A DNA stretch of 64,000 bases from Caballeronia sp. LZ062 (GCF_031450785.1 NZ_JARTWB010000003.1:558001-622000); one strand, 5' to 3'; counted from the first letter of the stretch, positions 43,653 through 53,501 are shown. The notes: generated by a model not told the origin, from the sequence alone. Program-made: numbers and translations.

Positions 43653-46235
43653 TTGGCGTTCCAATCGACACTGCCCTTCGATAACCCGGCCGCGCGCATC
43701 GACGTCTTGGCGCTCCTGCGCGCATTGCCTGCGCGAGAAGGGCATTGGGACGAGTTGCGAGACGCAACCGGCCAATTGCGCGAGCCATGGCGCAGATTCT
43801 TCGAGTTGCTCGGAGAGCCCGGCATTGCGCGGCTCGACGAGGGCGTTGCAGCCGTTGCACGACAGGTGCGCGACAACGACATCACGTACAACGTCTATGC
43901 GGACAACGGCGAGCCGCGTGCATGGTCGCTCGACCTTTTGCCGCTATTGATCGAAGAGCGCGAATGGGCGGTCATCGAGTGCGGCGTCGCGCAGCGCGCG
44001 CGTTTGATGGAGGCCATCGTCGCTGATGTCTATGGCCCGCAGACGCTACTGCAAAGAGGGCTTTTGCCGGCCGCACTCGTGTTCGGCCATCCAGGCTATC
44101 TTCGTCCTGTTAAGGGTTTCGTGCCGACGAGCGGGGGCTTTCTGCAGATCGTCGCGGTCGATCTCGCGCGCTCGCCTTCGGGTGCATGGACGGTCATCGC
44201 GCATCGCACTGAAGCGCCTTCTGGCCTCGGCTATGCGCTCGAAAATCGCATGATCGTGGCGAGCCTCTTCGGCGATGCATTTCGCACCATGCGCATAAGC
44301 CGGCTTGCATCGACGTATTCGCAACTCGTTGCGACGCTCGCACACGCGGCGCGAGCGATCATGCGCGAAGATGAAGCGGACCGGGGCGACGCGCCTCACA
44401 TAGCGCTGTTGAGTCCTGGGCCATTCAGCGAGACGTACTTCGAGCATATCTTTCTTGCGCGTCATCTCGGCGTGACCCTCGTCGAGGGTAAGGACCTCAC
44501 GGTGCGTCACGACAAGCTCTACCTCAAGACGCTTGCGGGCCTGTCTCGCGTGCATGCCGTACTGCGCCGTCTGGACGATGCCTTTTGCGATCCCGTCGAG
44601 TTACGTGCGGATTCGAGCATCGGCGTGCCCGGTCTTTTGCAGGTGATGCGTGCGGGCAATGTAGCAGTGTCCAATGTGCCCGGCGCGGGCTTCACGGAAT
44701 CGCCTGCGCTTCATGCGTTTCTGCCGGGCGTGGCTCGCGCGGTGCTGAACGAGGAACTGCATCTGTCGACCGTGCCGACCTGGTGGTGCGGCGAAGACGC
44801 GGCGCGGCGCGAAGCCTTTGAGCGGCTCGATCACGCGTTCATCGTGCCTACCTGGCCGGGCGTGGACGCGGATGGCGCACCCGGCATCGAAGCGGGTTTG
44901 CAGCCCCTTTCCGACTGGCGGCAGCGCATCGAGCGCGCACCGGATATGTACACCGTGCAGAAGCATGTGCCCTTTTCGAGCGCGCCACGTTTCGATAGTG
45001 GCGCACTCGGCTCGCGCCCATGTGTGTTGCGTGCCTATGCCATCGCGCGCGCCGACGGAAGCTGGAGCGTGATGCCCGGCGGCTTCACGCGCCTTGCGGG
45101 GGACAAGCGCGCTACGGTGTCGATGCAGCTCGGTGGCAGCAGCGTGGACACGTGGGTTCTGACCAGCCATCCCGGCCCTGTCGTGCCGCTGCGTCCATCG
45201 CCGATGCAGCCGGGCGATCTGCGCAAGCAGCGCGTCGTGTCCAGCCGCGCAGCAGAGAATCTGTTCTGGGCGGGACGCTATGGCGAGCGCGCAGAAAACA
45301 ACGTCCGTCTTTGCCGCCTATTGCTCGGCACGCTCGAAGCCAGTGATGCAGACGATCTGTTTCCCACGCTCGTCGAACTCGCGGCGCAATGCGGACTGAT
45401 TCCGTCGATCGATACGCTGGCGGGCCGTTCGCCGAATGCATTCGAGCGCGTGCTCGTAGCCGGATTATCGGAAGCCGCAACGACGGCGAGCATCGGCGGC
45501 AATCTCGCGAATCAGGTGCGTGCCTGCGGCGAGATTCGCGACAGGCTTTCGACCGATCACTGGCGCACGATTCTCGCCGCGCGCAACGACTTCCGCGATG
45601 CGCTCGCGCGCCTTGGGCTGACACCGCACGAGGCGGTAAGGGATTATGACCGCGTGATGCTCGCCGGCGCGCTCGAACATCTTGCCACGCAGCTTCTTGC
45701 GATCAGCGGCGCGCAGGGCGATCGGATGACACGCGATGAGGCGTGGCGCATGATTTTCATAGGCAGGATGATCGAGCGCGTGTCGACCATGGCAACGTTT
45801 CTGCGCGTCTTTGCGGCGCAAGGGACGCTGACTCATTCGGCAGGCTTCGATCTGCTGCTGCAACTCTTCGATAGCACGCTGACCTATCGATCGCTTTATC
45901 CGGGAAATCTGGATGCGGCCGCATTGATCGATCTGGTCGTCGTGGACCCGACGAATCCGCGCGGACTCTATGGCGTGTTGTCTCGCTTGCGCACGAAGCT
46001 CGACGGAATGGTGAAGGCCGCCGGCGCAGCGCGTCGCGCGCATTTCACCGGCATGGCGCTCGATGTCGAAGCCTCACCGCCACTCGACGCTCTGTGCAAA
46101 GTCAATGACGACGGACGCTTCGGTACGTTGGTCGCGCTCTGCGATTCGTTGATTGCGTCGGCGAGCGCGGCATCGAACGAAGTCAGCGTGCATTACTTCA
46201 GCCATGCGCATCCCGTATCTGCACAGGTGTCCTGA
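43653..46235 (+). CDS. Fusion of circularly permuted ATP-grasp and alpha-E domain
   Basis: An 860-residue fusion of two functions that are separate genes at 36392-38952. Residues about 30-510 are ATP-grasp (LAPDLLPLLIEEREWAVIE-like block, GLGYALENRMIVASLFGDAF, HLGVTLVEGKDL, RVHAVLRRLDDAFCDPVELR), ending FTRLAGDKRATVSMQLGG. Residues about 528-850 are alpha-E, starting SSRAAENLFWAGRYGERAEN. The glycine-rich ATP loop of the shorter paralogue (ETHGAGGYG) is not evident, so catalysis may be altered. Start codon is TTG at 43653 with AAGAGAGG upstream. Its TGA overlaps the ATG of the next gene (TGATG). Confidence 0.9.
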   Translation: MAFQSTLPFDNPAARIDVLALLRALPAREGHWDELRDATGQLREPWRRFFELLGEPGIARLDEGVAAVARQVRDNDITYNVYADNGEPRAWSLDLLPLLIEEREWAVIECGVAQRARLMEAIVADVYGPQTLLQRGLLPAALVFGHPGYLRPVKGFVPTSGGFLQIVAVDLARSPSGAWTVIAHRTEAPSGLGYALENRMIVASLFGDAFRTMRISRLASTYSQLVATLAHAARAIMREDEADRGDAPHIALLSPGPFSETYFEHIFLARHLGVTLVEGKDLTVRHDKLYLKTLAGLSRVHAVLRRLDDAFCDPVELRADSSIGVPGLLQVMRAGNVAVSNVPGAGFTESPALHAFLPGVARAVLNEELHLSTVPTWWCGEDAARREAFERLDHAFIVPTWPGVDADGAPGIEAGLQPLSDWRQRIERAPDMYTVQKHVPFSSAPRFDSGALGSRPCVLRAYAIARADGSWSVMPGGFTRLAGDKRATVSMQLGGSSVDTWVLTSHPGPVVPLRPSPMQPGDLRKQRVVSSRAAENLFWAGRYGERAENNVRLCRLLLGTLEASDADDLFPTLVELAAQCGLIPSIDTLAGRSPNAFERVLVAGLSEAATTASIGGNLANQVRACGEIRDRLSTDHWRTILAARNDFRDALARLGLTPHEAVRDYDRVMLAGALEHLATQLLAISGAQGDRMTRDEAWRMIFIGRMIERVSTMATFLRVFAAQGTLTHSAGFDLLLQLFDSTLTYRSLYPGNLDAAALIDLVVVDPTNPRGLYGVLSRLRTKLDGMVKAAGAARRAHFTGMALDVEASPPLDALCKVNDDGRFGTLVALCDSLIASASAASNEVSVHYFSHAHPVSAQVS

Positions 46236-47143
46236 TGAATGCGTCGATCGATGACACTGGCAGTTCGACGACGCTCGCGATCACGCATCGCACGGTGTAT
46301 CGCTATTCGACGCCTGTCGAGATAGCGCAGCACCTCGCCGCCATTCGTCCGTTGCATAGCCCGTGGCAGCAGGTCATTGCGCATACGGAGCGCATCGAGC
46401 CGGCGCCTTCCTATGTGCATAGCCGCGTCGATACCTTCGGTAACGACCTGCTTTACTTTTCGCTGGACGCGCCGCATGAGCGTCTTTCGATGACGAGTGA
46501 AACGACGGTGCGTCTCACTCCGCGCTGGACGAAGCTCGATCCGCAGGCGACGCCGCCTTGGAAAGACGTCGCACAGCGGCTGCGGTACAGCGCTGGCGCG
46601 CCGTTCGTCCGTGAATCGGAGTTCTGTTACGCGTCGCCCAATATCCAGCTGAACCACGCGTTACGCGAATACGCGTTGCCGAGCTTTCCGCCGGACACGG
46701 CGCTAATAGCGGGCGCCATCGATCTCATGCACCGCATTCACGCGGATTTCGAATACCGGCCTGCGTCCACCGCATTCGACACGCCGGCCACGCGCGCATT
46801 CGAATTGCGGCACGGCGTGTGTCAGGACTTCGCGCAAGTGATGATCGGTTGCCTTCGGGCGCTGGGTTTGCCGGCGCGCTATGTGAGCGGCTATTTGCGC
46901 AACGATCCCCCGCCGGGACAACCCAGACTGATCGGTGCCGATGCATCGCATGCATGGGTATCCGTGCATTGCCCGCGAAGCGGATGGGTCGACCTAGACC
47001 CCACGAACGACGTGCTCGCCGATCTCGACCACGTCACGCTCGCAACGGGCCGCGATTACAGCGACGTGTCATTGTTGCGCGGCATGATACTCGGCGGCGG
47101 ATCGCATCATGTCGACGTCGCAGTGAACGTTCTTGCGCTATAG
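46235..47143 (+). CDS. Transglutaminase-like cysteine protease family protein
   Basis: A 302-residue protein with an N-terminal beta domain (AITHRTVYRYSTPVEIAQHLA) and transglutaminase-like core: Cys in RHGVCQDFAQVMIGCLRALG (about 196), His in DASHAWVSVHC (about 238), Asp in WVDLDPTNDVLA (about 254). No signal peptide. Last gene of the island and coupled to the fusion gene by an overlapping start. In predicted amidoligase systems such proteins are thought to cleave or transfer peptide bonds made by the ATP-grasp partners. Confidence 0.93.
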   Translation: MNASIDDTGSSTTLAITHRTVYRYSTPVEIAQHLAAIRPLHSPWQQVIAHTERIEPAPSYVHSRVDTFGNDLLYFSLDAPHERLSMTSETTVRLTPRWTKLDPQATPPWKDVAQRLRYSAGAPFVRESEFCYASPNIQLNHALREYALPSFPPDTALIAGAIDLMHRIHADFEYRPASTAFDTPATRAFELRHGVCQDFAQVMIGCLRALGLPARYVSGYLRNDPPPGQPRLIGADASHAWVSVHCPRSGWVDLDPTNDVLADLDHVTLATGRDYSDVSLLRGMILGGGSHHVDVAVNVLAL

Positions 47144-47274
47144 CCACCACGCATATTTGTGTATTTATGCGCCAAATCAGCAGAGACAGGGCGTTTCTTC
47201 TATAGCATGACGCGTTCTCTAATGCCGCGTCCGGTTCCCTGATGACCGCGCGGCAAGCCTATGATGAGGACGCC

Positions 47275-48150
47275 ATGGATCTGGGAATACTCGTCTATAT
47301 CGACAACAGCGAGCAGATGCTGGAAGAATTCGGCTGGCTTTACAAGAGCCTTATTCATCCTCGCATTCTGGAAAGCGGTGGAGTGGTCGCGGTATGTCAC
47401 CCGGAAATTGCGGGGCGACTACCCGAGGACCCGCGAATCGAAACCATTCCAAGCGCGCCTTATGCGGAACGCAATCCGCAGTGGGCCGGTTACGGCTACA
47501 TCAATTCTGTCGCGAATCTCGCGGAGCCTGTCGTTCTCGAAGCATGCTCCAGGTTTCCATACGTTCTAAAGACCGATTGCGATACATTCGTCACCCCGGC
47601 GTTGAAGCACTTCCGTCCGTCGGGTCTCTGCGCAGGATTCGGCGCGTATGCTTATGAAGAGTCGGTGCGCACGCGGCTTTCTGAAATCTCCATGCGCTGG
47701 GGCTATCCGCACACGGGCCTTTACAACGTCGGCGCGTCGGTGCTTGGTCCCACGGAATGGCTGCGAAACTACCTCGTCGCGCAAAGAGATGCCTGCAATC
47801 GGCTGCTCGATGAAGAGTTTCGCGACTTTCAGGGCCAGTGGCCGGGATGGTGCAAACAGGTGCTCACCATGTACGCGGGTGAACTCGCCCTGCGCTTAAC
47901 GTATCCTCAGGGCTGTTCGCTTGGCTTACTGGACCACTTTTCGTTCGCGGATCGCAAGCTGGGCAGCGACGTTCTGCACATCCACGCCTGGCACACGGAC
48001 GCGTACTGGTCGAAGCATCGCTACCGCAATGGCGAATACGCGCATATGACTCTTTCGGATATCGATACCAGCATCATCGGCGGCTACTGCCATTGGCTTG
48101 CCGCGGCACCGCTCGAAGAAGTGAAGCGTCGCGCCAACGAGTCGCGTTAG
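47275..48150 (+). CDS. Glycosyltransferase-like protein of unknown function
   Basis: A 291-residue soluble protein. A nucleotide-sugar transferase-like fold is suggested by the N-terminal strand LGILVYIDNSEQML and a DxD-like motif in YVLKTDCDTFV (about residue 100-110), with AGFGAYAYEE, GYPHTGLYNVGASVLGP and HIHAWHTDAYWSKHRY further on. Nothing closer is recognised. The ATG at 47275 follows GAGGA at good spacing; the earlier ATG at 47242 has no ribosome-binding site. It lies 131 bases after the amidoligase island on the same strand; membership in that system is unclear. Confidence 0.7.
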   Translation: MDLGILVYIDNSEQMLEEFGWLYKSLIHPRILESGGVVAVCHPEIAGRLPEDPRIETIPSAPYAERNPQWAGYGYINSVANLAEPVVLEACSRFPYVLKTDCDTFVTPALKHFRPSGLCAGFGAYAYEESVRTRLSEISMRWGYPHTGLYNVGASVLGPTEWLRNYLVAQRDACNRLLDEEFRDFQGQWPGWCKQVLTMYAGELALRLTYPQGCSLGLLDHFSFADRKLGSDVLHIHAWHTDAYWSKHRYRNGEYAHMTLSDIDTSIIGGYCHWLAAAPLEEVKRRANESR

Positions 48151-48171
48151 GGCGCGCGTTCCGGCGCGCCC
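48150..48171. terminator. Bidirectional hairpin between convergent genes
   Basis: GGGCGCGC (48150-48157) pairs perfectly with GCGCGCCC (48164-48171) around a six-base loop, starting in the last base of the stop codon of the upstream gene and six bases from the end of the RibD-like gene. No T-tract, so termination strength is uncertain. Confidence 0.55.
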
Positions 48172-48176
48172 GAGAC

Positions 48177-48857
48177 TCATCGCTTGCGTGTATAACGCAC
48201 CCAAACCACATCGTTCTCCAACTTGTCGACCGAATCCAGTTTGAGATACGCAGGCTTGTGCCACTTATCCATTGCGACTTCGAATGACGAAGGATGCGCT
48301 TCCCGTCCGTCGACGAGCGGGATCAGTAAGACGCTGACTTCATCGGCCAATTGCGCGTTGACGAATGCCCCCGACACGTGACCGCCTCCTTCGACGATCA
48401 GCTTGCCGATATTGAGTTCGCGGCCAAGCGTGTCCACGACGCGTTGAAGGTCGATATCGTCCTTGCCGCCGAAGAGGTACGACGCGCCGATGGACTGAAG
48501 GTGCGCGAGATAGTCGTCCTGCACGCTTTCGGCGACAACCTCGACGATATGCGAGTCGAGCGCAGTACTGCTTTTCCAGCCGACGCGCCCTTTAGGGTCG
48601 ATCGACACGGCGTACTGGCTTGCGTCGCGCATGGCAAAGTGATCGGTGCGTGGCAAGGCGCCTTTCGCAAGACCGCGCGGATAGTCGCAATCCTTGGCGT
48701 GCGAGATTTCCTGCATGGTGACGCGGCCGCATACCCATGCATCCGCGTTGAAACGGGCGGCCGTTTCCTCGTAACACGCGGAGGCGAAGTCAAGGTGCCA
48801 GCCGTCCGTAAGGCTGCGGCCATCCAGCGAGGACATCATATGGCAGACGATGTGCAT
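48177..48857 (-). CDS. RibD C-terminal/dihydrofolate-reductase-like protein
   Basis: A 226-residue oxidoreductase of the RibD_C family, which shares the DHFR fold and uses NADPH. Evidence: HIVCHMMSSLDGRSLTDG at the start, ADAWVCGRVTMQE, and LNIGKLIVEGGGHVSGAFV (cofactor loop) near residue 155-173. No deaminase domain, so it is not full RibD. Ribosome-binding site AGAGGG. Substrate not known; such stand-alone proteins are often of unknown role. Confidence 0.88.
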   Translation of the reverse strand: MHIVCHMMSSLDGRSLTDGWHLDFASACYEETAARFNADAWVCGRVTMQEISHAKDCDYPRGLAKGALPRTDHFAMRDASQYAVSIDPKGRVGWKSSTALDSHIVEVVAESVQDDYLAHLQSIGASYLFGGKDDIDLQRVVDTLGRELNIGKLIVEGGGHVSGAFVNAQLADEVSVLLIPLVDGREAHPSSFEVAMDKWHKPAYLKLDSVDKLENDVVWVRYTRKR

Positions 48858-48904
48858 CGGTTTCCCTCTGTATTCTTGCGCCTGAATCGGTCAGGCGCTG
48901 CATC

Positions 48905-49132
48905 TCAGGCACCCGGCTTCTCGTCCGGTGGCAAGGGTCCTTCCTGGTCGATCGTGCTGCCCTGACGCCAAACGTCTTTTCCGGCTTCCGAGAGCTTGCC
49001 GCTGCTCGAGTCTTTGCCGGCTTCGCTTCCTTCGACGGCCATTTGTCCACCCGCCTGCTCCTGAGCCGGCAGCTTCTTGCCCTTTTCGGCCTCCATGCGG
49101 TCTTCTTGCGACCGGCCTGCGTGCGTCGTCAT
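48905..49132 (-). CDS. Small hydrophilic protein of unknown function
   Basis: A 75-residue protein starting MTTHAGRSQED after a strong GGAGG. Composition is highly charged and glycine/glutamine-rich (EAEKGKKLPAQEQAGGQ, SEAGKDSSSGKLSEAGKD), with no hydrophobic core, signal or membrane helix, so it is probably disordered. It resembles small stress-related hydrophilic proteins in general character, but no family is recognised. Confidence 0.65.
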   Translation of the reverse strand: MTTHAGRSQEDRMEAEKGKKLPAQEQAGGQMAVEGSEAGKDSSSGKLSEAGKDVWRQGSTIDQEGPLPPDEKPGA

Positions 49133-49283
49133 CGTATCCTCCGATGGGTTCAATTGGACACGTCACATTCGTAGCAAACCGCAAGCCACCTCGGAGCAAC
49201 GTGTGTATGAGGTCCAGATCAAGAAGTGCGCGACGCAAGAATCAATAGGATCACGAACGAATAAACGACGTCTGTCGGTGCGC

Positions 49284-51029
49284 TCAGAATGTCTCCCAGT
49301 CGCCGCTTGCAGCCGTCGCCGCCACGGCTTTGGGCATCGCAGGCTCGGCGCGCTTGGCCGTCGATGCGGGCTTCTGCAGGCGCGCCGTCGGCTCGATGGG
49401 ACGCTGCTTCGACGTAGCCGGCACCGGGCGCGGCCCGCCTTCCCGCGGCACACGCACCAGAGTCTCTGCGCTGGCCGCTGCCGCGCTCGGGGTCGTGCGG
49501 AACACGCTCACCGCTTTGCGAAGGACCTCGGCCTGATCTTCCAGCGAGCCCGCAGCCGCAGCAGCCTGCTCCACCAGTGCGGCGTTTTGCTGCGTGACTT
49601 CATCCATCTGCGAGATGGCCTGATTGACTTGTTCGATGCCACGGCTTTGCTCGTGCGATGCCGAGGCGATCTCGCCCATGATGTCCGTCACGCGCTGAAT
49701 GGCGCTCTGAACGCTGCGCATGGTCTCGCCCGCTTTCGCGACGAGTTCCGTGCCCGCGCCGACGCGGCTGCCCGACGTCTCGATCAGCGCCTTGATTTCT
49801 CTCGCCGCGCTAGACGAACGCTGCGCGAGGCTGCGCACTTCGCCCGCGACGACCGCGAATCCACGGCCTTGTTCGCCGGCGCGGGCCGCTTCCACTGCGG
49901 CATTGAGGGCGAGAATATTCGTCTGGAACGCGATGCCTTCAATGATGCCGATGATTTCGGCGATCTTTTCCGAACTCTCTTCGATGCCCGCCATGGTGTC
50001 GACAACCTGACCGACAATCGCGGTTCCCTCGTTGGCGACAGCGCTCGCGTTCTCGGCAAGATCGCTCGCCTGGCGCGCGTTGTCGGCATTCTGCTTCACC
50101 GTCGACGTCAGTTCTTCCATGCTCGCCGCTGTCTCTTCGAGCGATGCCGCCTGTTCTTCCGTGCGCGCCGAAAGATCCGTATTGCCCGCGGCGATTTCTT
50201 TTGTCGCGCCCGCGATCGCGTTGGCCGACGATGTGACGGCACCCATCGTTTGGACCAGCCGGTCCTGCATGGTCCGGACCGACGCCATCAGGCTCGTATC
50301 GTCGCGCGCAGCCACAGGCACAGCCTCCGTGAGGTTGCCCGCCGCAATGCGTTTGCACGCGTCTGCAACGTCCTTGGGGTCCCCGCCGAGTTTGCGCAGC
50401 ACGCTTCGGATGATCCAGGCCATCGCGGCAGTCAGCGCCAGCCCGACCATGGAGACAATGCCGAGCATCGCGAAAAGGCGGCGCCCGAATTCACGATTGA
50501 TGTCGTCCACGTAAGCGCCCGTGTAGACGTGCCAGTCCCACGCACGAACGTACTCGCCGTATGCCACTTTCGGCAGCGCCTCGGTCTGGCCCGGCTTCGG
50601 AAACAGATAGTCGGTCACGTGCGTGCCGTCGAGTCCATGTTTGACGATTGCGGCGGTGAAATGCTTGCCGGTCTTGTCGACCAGATCGTTGATCTCGTTT
50701 TCCGTTTCGGGACGCACCGGATTGAGCAATTGCAGCATCGTCGAATCGACGACGAGCAGATAGCCGCTTTGCCCGTAGCGCACCGGCCGCAAATGCGCGA
50801 TAGCCGCGCGCTTCGCTTCTTCTACAGGCATTGCGCCGCTTTGCGCCTGCTGGACGTAGAAGTTCACGACGCTTACCGCCGACTGCACCTGCTCGGCCAG
50901 CGCCTGTTGGCGATCGTGCATCATCAACGTACGCGTCATGCTCGCGCTGATCAGCGACAGCACGATCAGGCTCAGCCACACGAATCCCACCGTGCTCCAC
51001 AGCGTTGCCTTCAAGCTCATTCTCTGCAT
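49284..51029 (-). CDS. Methyl-accepting chemotaxis protein with single Cache sensor
   Basis: Inner-membrane chemoreceptor of 581 residues. Helix 1 ([16 protein letters not shown], about 14-30) and helix 2 ([21 protein letters not shown], about 186-206) flank a periplasmic Cache domain ([29 protein letters not shown]). HAMP and the signalling domain follow, with the conserved tip [20 protein letters not shown] (about 360-380). It ends DWETF, the pentapeptide that tethers the adaptation enzymes CheR and CheB. The ligand is unknown. ATG at 51029 is preferred over TTG at 51050 and ATG at 51020. Confidence 0.95.
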   Translation of the reverse strand: MQRMSLKATLWSTVGFVWLSLIVLSLISASMTRTLMMHDRQQALAEQVQSAVSVVNFYVQQAQSGAMPVEEAKRAAIAHLRPVRYGQSGYLLVVDSTMLQLLNPVRPETENEINDLVDKTGKHFTAAIVKHGLDGTHVTDYLFPKPGQTEALPKVAYGEYVRAWDWHVYTGAYVDDINREFGRRLFAMLGIVSMVGLALTAAMAWIIRSVLRKLGGDPKDVADACKRIAAGNLTEAVPVAARDDTSLMASVRTMQDRLVQTMGAVTSSANAIAGATKEIAAGNTDLSARTEEQAASLEETAASMEELTSTVKQNADNARQASDLAENASAVANEGTAIVGQVVDTMAGIEESSEKIAEIIGIIEGIAFQTNILALNAAVEAARAGEQGRGFAVVAGEVRSLAQRSSSAAREIKALIETSGSRVGAGTELVAKAGETMRSVQSAIQRVTDIMGEIASASHEQSRGIEQVNQAISQMDEVTQQNAALVEQAAAAAGSLEDQAEVLRKAVSVFRTTPSAAAASAETLVRVPREGGPRPVPATSKQRPIEPTARLQKPASTAKRAEPAMPKAVAATAASGDWETF

Positions 51030-51318
51030 TTGTCTCGCCCTTGCGTTCAACGTCAGTCAGTTCTCGTTCTCGTCAGCCTTGCTTGTGGCCAACCCCCCAG
51101 ATATCAGCGCATTGGCGAGAAAGTTGAATACTTGCTTTCATGCATCGCGCAGAGGACGGCGACTCGAAAGACAAAGGGCGTTTGAACGCAACGCCGTTTA
51201 TCGTCAGATGAATGCGCGCTAGCGTACTTAAGCGCCAAGGGTCCCACGCTAACGTAGCGCCTAAGACATTCATGACCTCCCACGTAGGGCAAGGCGCACG
51301 CCGCACAGAGACAGAAAG

Positions 51319-52221
51319 ATGGTACTGGTCAAACTCAGCGCACAAGAACTGCAGATCGGCACGCCACTGCCGTTCGCCGTGTATTCGGCGAGCGGCAAAC
51401 TTCTTCTTACGAGAGGATATTGCGTGCGTTCCGAAGGCCAGCGCGACCGCATACTCGCGGCAGGCGGGTTCCGCGATGAAGATGCTCCGGCGGAGCGGCC
51501 GCACGCCGGAGCGGTGGCGGCAAGCAACCTGTTGATATCGACAGCCAAACACGAGGCGCCTGCCCCGCGTGCCAGCGTCGATCGCATGACTGCCACTACC
51601 GGCACCTTGCCGAAAATGCTGGAAAGCATGCAAATCACGCTGGCCGGCCGAGACCAAACGCCCGTGCAGGCGGAGTTCGTCGGCTCGGTTGCGGGCAGCG
51701 CGCTCGTGGTGACTGCAACGAATGCGCACGAGTTACTGGACGCAGGCGTAACGGTCGAATGCAAGGGGCTGCTCGGTCGCAAAATCTACCGCTTTTCCAG
51801 CACGGTGATCGGCCGAAGCGAGTCGCCTGTGAAGGTCGTGTACCTCGCGTATCCGCAGACCGTGCAGACGCATATCGTGCGCAACCACGTTCGGGTATCG
51901 ACGGAACTGGCAGGCCGCCTCATTAGAAACGATTGTGTCGCGGCGGGTTTCGACGTGGCAGTGGTCAACGTCAGTCTTGGCGGTGTGGCTTTGCGTCTTG
52001 ACGATGCGCTCGTCAATGTAGGCGAGCACTTCAAGCTCGCGCTGCGCCTGCGCGCCGACGGTAAGATGCATGCCGTCGTATTCAACTGCATTGTGCGCAA
52101 TCTGCGTCAAACGGGTAGCGCGGTGCTAGTCGGCGCGGAGTTCAGCAACCGGACCGTCGATACGACGGCGCTGCTCAGAATCCATATGTTCGAGACGGCC
52201 ACAGGCAGCGCGTCCGAGTAA
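51319..52221 (+). CDS. PilZ domain protein (YcgR-like, c-di-GMP effector)
   Basis: A 300-residue cytosolic protein. Residues about 1-100 form an N-terminal domain beginning VKLSAQELQIGTPLPFAVYS; residues about 110-180 include a YcgR-like flavour domain; the PilZ domain is at about 190-295 with RNHVR (RxxxR) and NVSLGGVALRL (NxSxxG), the c-di-GMP-binding residues. It may slow flagella or alter surface behaviour. It is divergent from the chemoreceptor gene and convergent with a diguanylate cyclase, placing c-di-GMP synthesis and sensing side by side. Confidence 0.9.
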   Translation: MVLVKLSAQELQIGTPLPFAVYSASGKLLLTRGYCVRSEGQRDRILAAGGFRDEDAPAERPHAGAVAASNLLISTAKHEAPAPRASVDRMTATTGTLPKMLESMQITLAGRDQTPVQAEFVGSVAGSALVVTATNAHELLDAGVTVECKGLLGRKIYRFSSTVIGRSESPVKVVYLAYPQTVQTHIVRNHVRVSTELAGRLIRNDCVAAGFDVAVVNVSLGGVALRLDDALVNVGEHFKLALRLRADGKMHAVVFNCIVRNLRQTGSAVLVGAEFSNRTVDTTALLRIHMFETATGSASE

Positions 52222-52237
52222 CCTTCGCAGCACGCTG

Positions 52238-53209
52238 TTATCCCGACGCGCTGTCGATCTCCACACGGCAGCGCCCGAGGCGCTTCGCGGAATAAAGCGC
52301 ACGGTCGGCGCGTGAGATGAGTTCGTCTCTCGATGCCCCGGCGTGCGCCTCGGCCAATCCCGCGGAGAACGTTAGCGTGATCTGAATCTGAGCGGGCAGT
52401 CTCGATGTCACCGGGGGAATGCCGTGCAGCAAAACATTCAGTATGTCTTTCGCTTGAGCGCCGGCCGCGTTCGGGAAAGCAACGAGAAACTCTTCGCCGC
52501 CCAGCCGGGCAAAGATGCTATCGCTAGGTAAGGAGTGGATGCAGTGCTGCGCGAAGTGCCGCAACGCGGCATCGCCGGTTTCGTGGCCGAATGTATCGTT
52601 GATGGATTTGAAATGGTCGAGGTCGATCAACGCGACGCACACGTGATGCCCCGAAACCGGCGGTGACGCCAACAGGCCGTCGAGTCGCGCAAACGCAGCG
52701 CGACGATTGGGCACGCCTGTCAATTCATCCAGTCCGCTTAGAAGCAGTGCCTGATCGCGTTCATGTGAGAGCACGCTTTCATGCTTCTTGAGAACCGTGA
52801 TATCGGCGCCGACGAGGACGATCCAGCCATCGGGAAACAGAGTCTCGGTGCACCAGAACCATCGGCCATCGACGAAATCCACCGGGAACGAACGCTGGCG
52901 GGGAGCGCTAATGCTCCCGCGCCGACGCATCTGCGCATCGGCGATGAACGTTTGCGCATCGGCTGTTTCGATGCGAAGTGTTCGACCGTTCTTTGCTGCA
53001 TCGAGGATGAGACTGGAGAACGTGGCCACCTGTCCCGCGCGAATGCGGAAAGCACGCATGAACGTTTCATTCGCATAGCGAAGGAAGTCGTCATCGTCGT
53101 ATACGCCGAGCAGGGAAGGGCCGGATGTCGAAGAAGCCAGGAGCAGGCGTACCAGCTCGGGCGCGGCAGAGTCCGCGCTTACGGATATAACCTTCGGGGC
53201 GGAGTTCAT
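52238..53209 (-). CDS. Diguanylate cyclase with PAS-like sensor (GGDEF)
   Basis: A 323-residue cytosolic enzyme making c-di-GMP. N-terminal PAS-like domain (LLGVYDDDDFLRYANETFMR, about 34-53; WFWCTETLFPDGWIVLVGAD) and a C-terminal GGDEF domain from about 155 (DELTGVPNRRAAF, LIDLDHFKSINDTFGH, active site RLGGEEFLVAFP). The signature is GGEEF, an active variant. The I-site RxxD upstream is not evident, so product inhibition may be absent. The ATG at 53209 is chosen; the longer frame adds sequence without family character. Confidence 0.93.
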   Translation of the reverse strand: MNSAPKVISVSADSAAPELVRLLLASSTSGPSLLGVYDDDDFLRYANETFMRAFRIRAGQVATFSSLILDAAKNGRTLRIETADAQTFIADAQMRRRGSISAPRQRSFPVDFVDGRWFWCTETLFPDGWIVLVGADITVLKKHESVLSHERDQALLLSGLDELTGVPNRRAAFARLDGLLASPPVSGHHVCVALIDLDHFKSINDTFGHETGDAALRHFAQHCIHSLPSDSIFARLGGEEFLVAFPNAAGAQAKDILNVLLHGIPPVTSRLPAQIQITLTFSAGLAEAHAGASRDELISRADRALYSAKRLGRCRVEIDSASG

Positions 53210-53501
53210 GGCTCTCACTTTACCTGTAGCATTTAAGCCATACCTGCTCGGCTGACAGCGCGATACACCGAATGCGCCGCGCATGTTAAGCGTCGAGCGA
53301 AGACACGCATACCCGGATGAGCTCTGTGGCTTACCGCACACAGAATAGTTCGGAATGCAAATAACGCATTGAACGTTCCTCGCGGTGGTCCATACTTTAA
53401 TCGCCGGCACATTCAAGAAACCATCCGTTCGTTCTTGTCGTGACGCTTCGGATTCTGGGCCGCTTCGTCCATGTGATCCTTCTGCGCTCCCTGGGGGGTG
53501 T

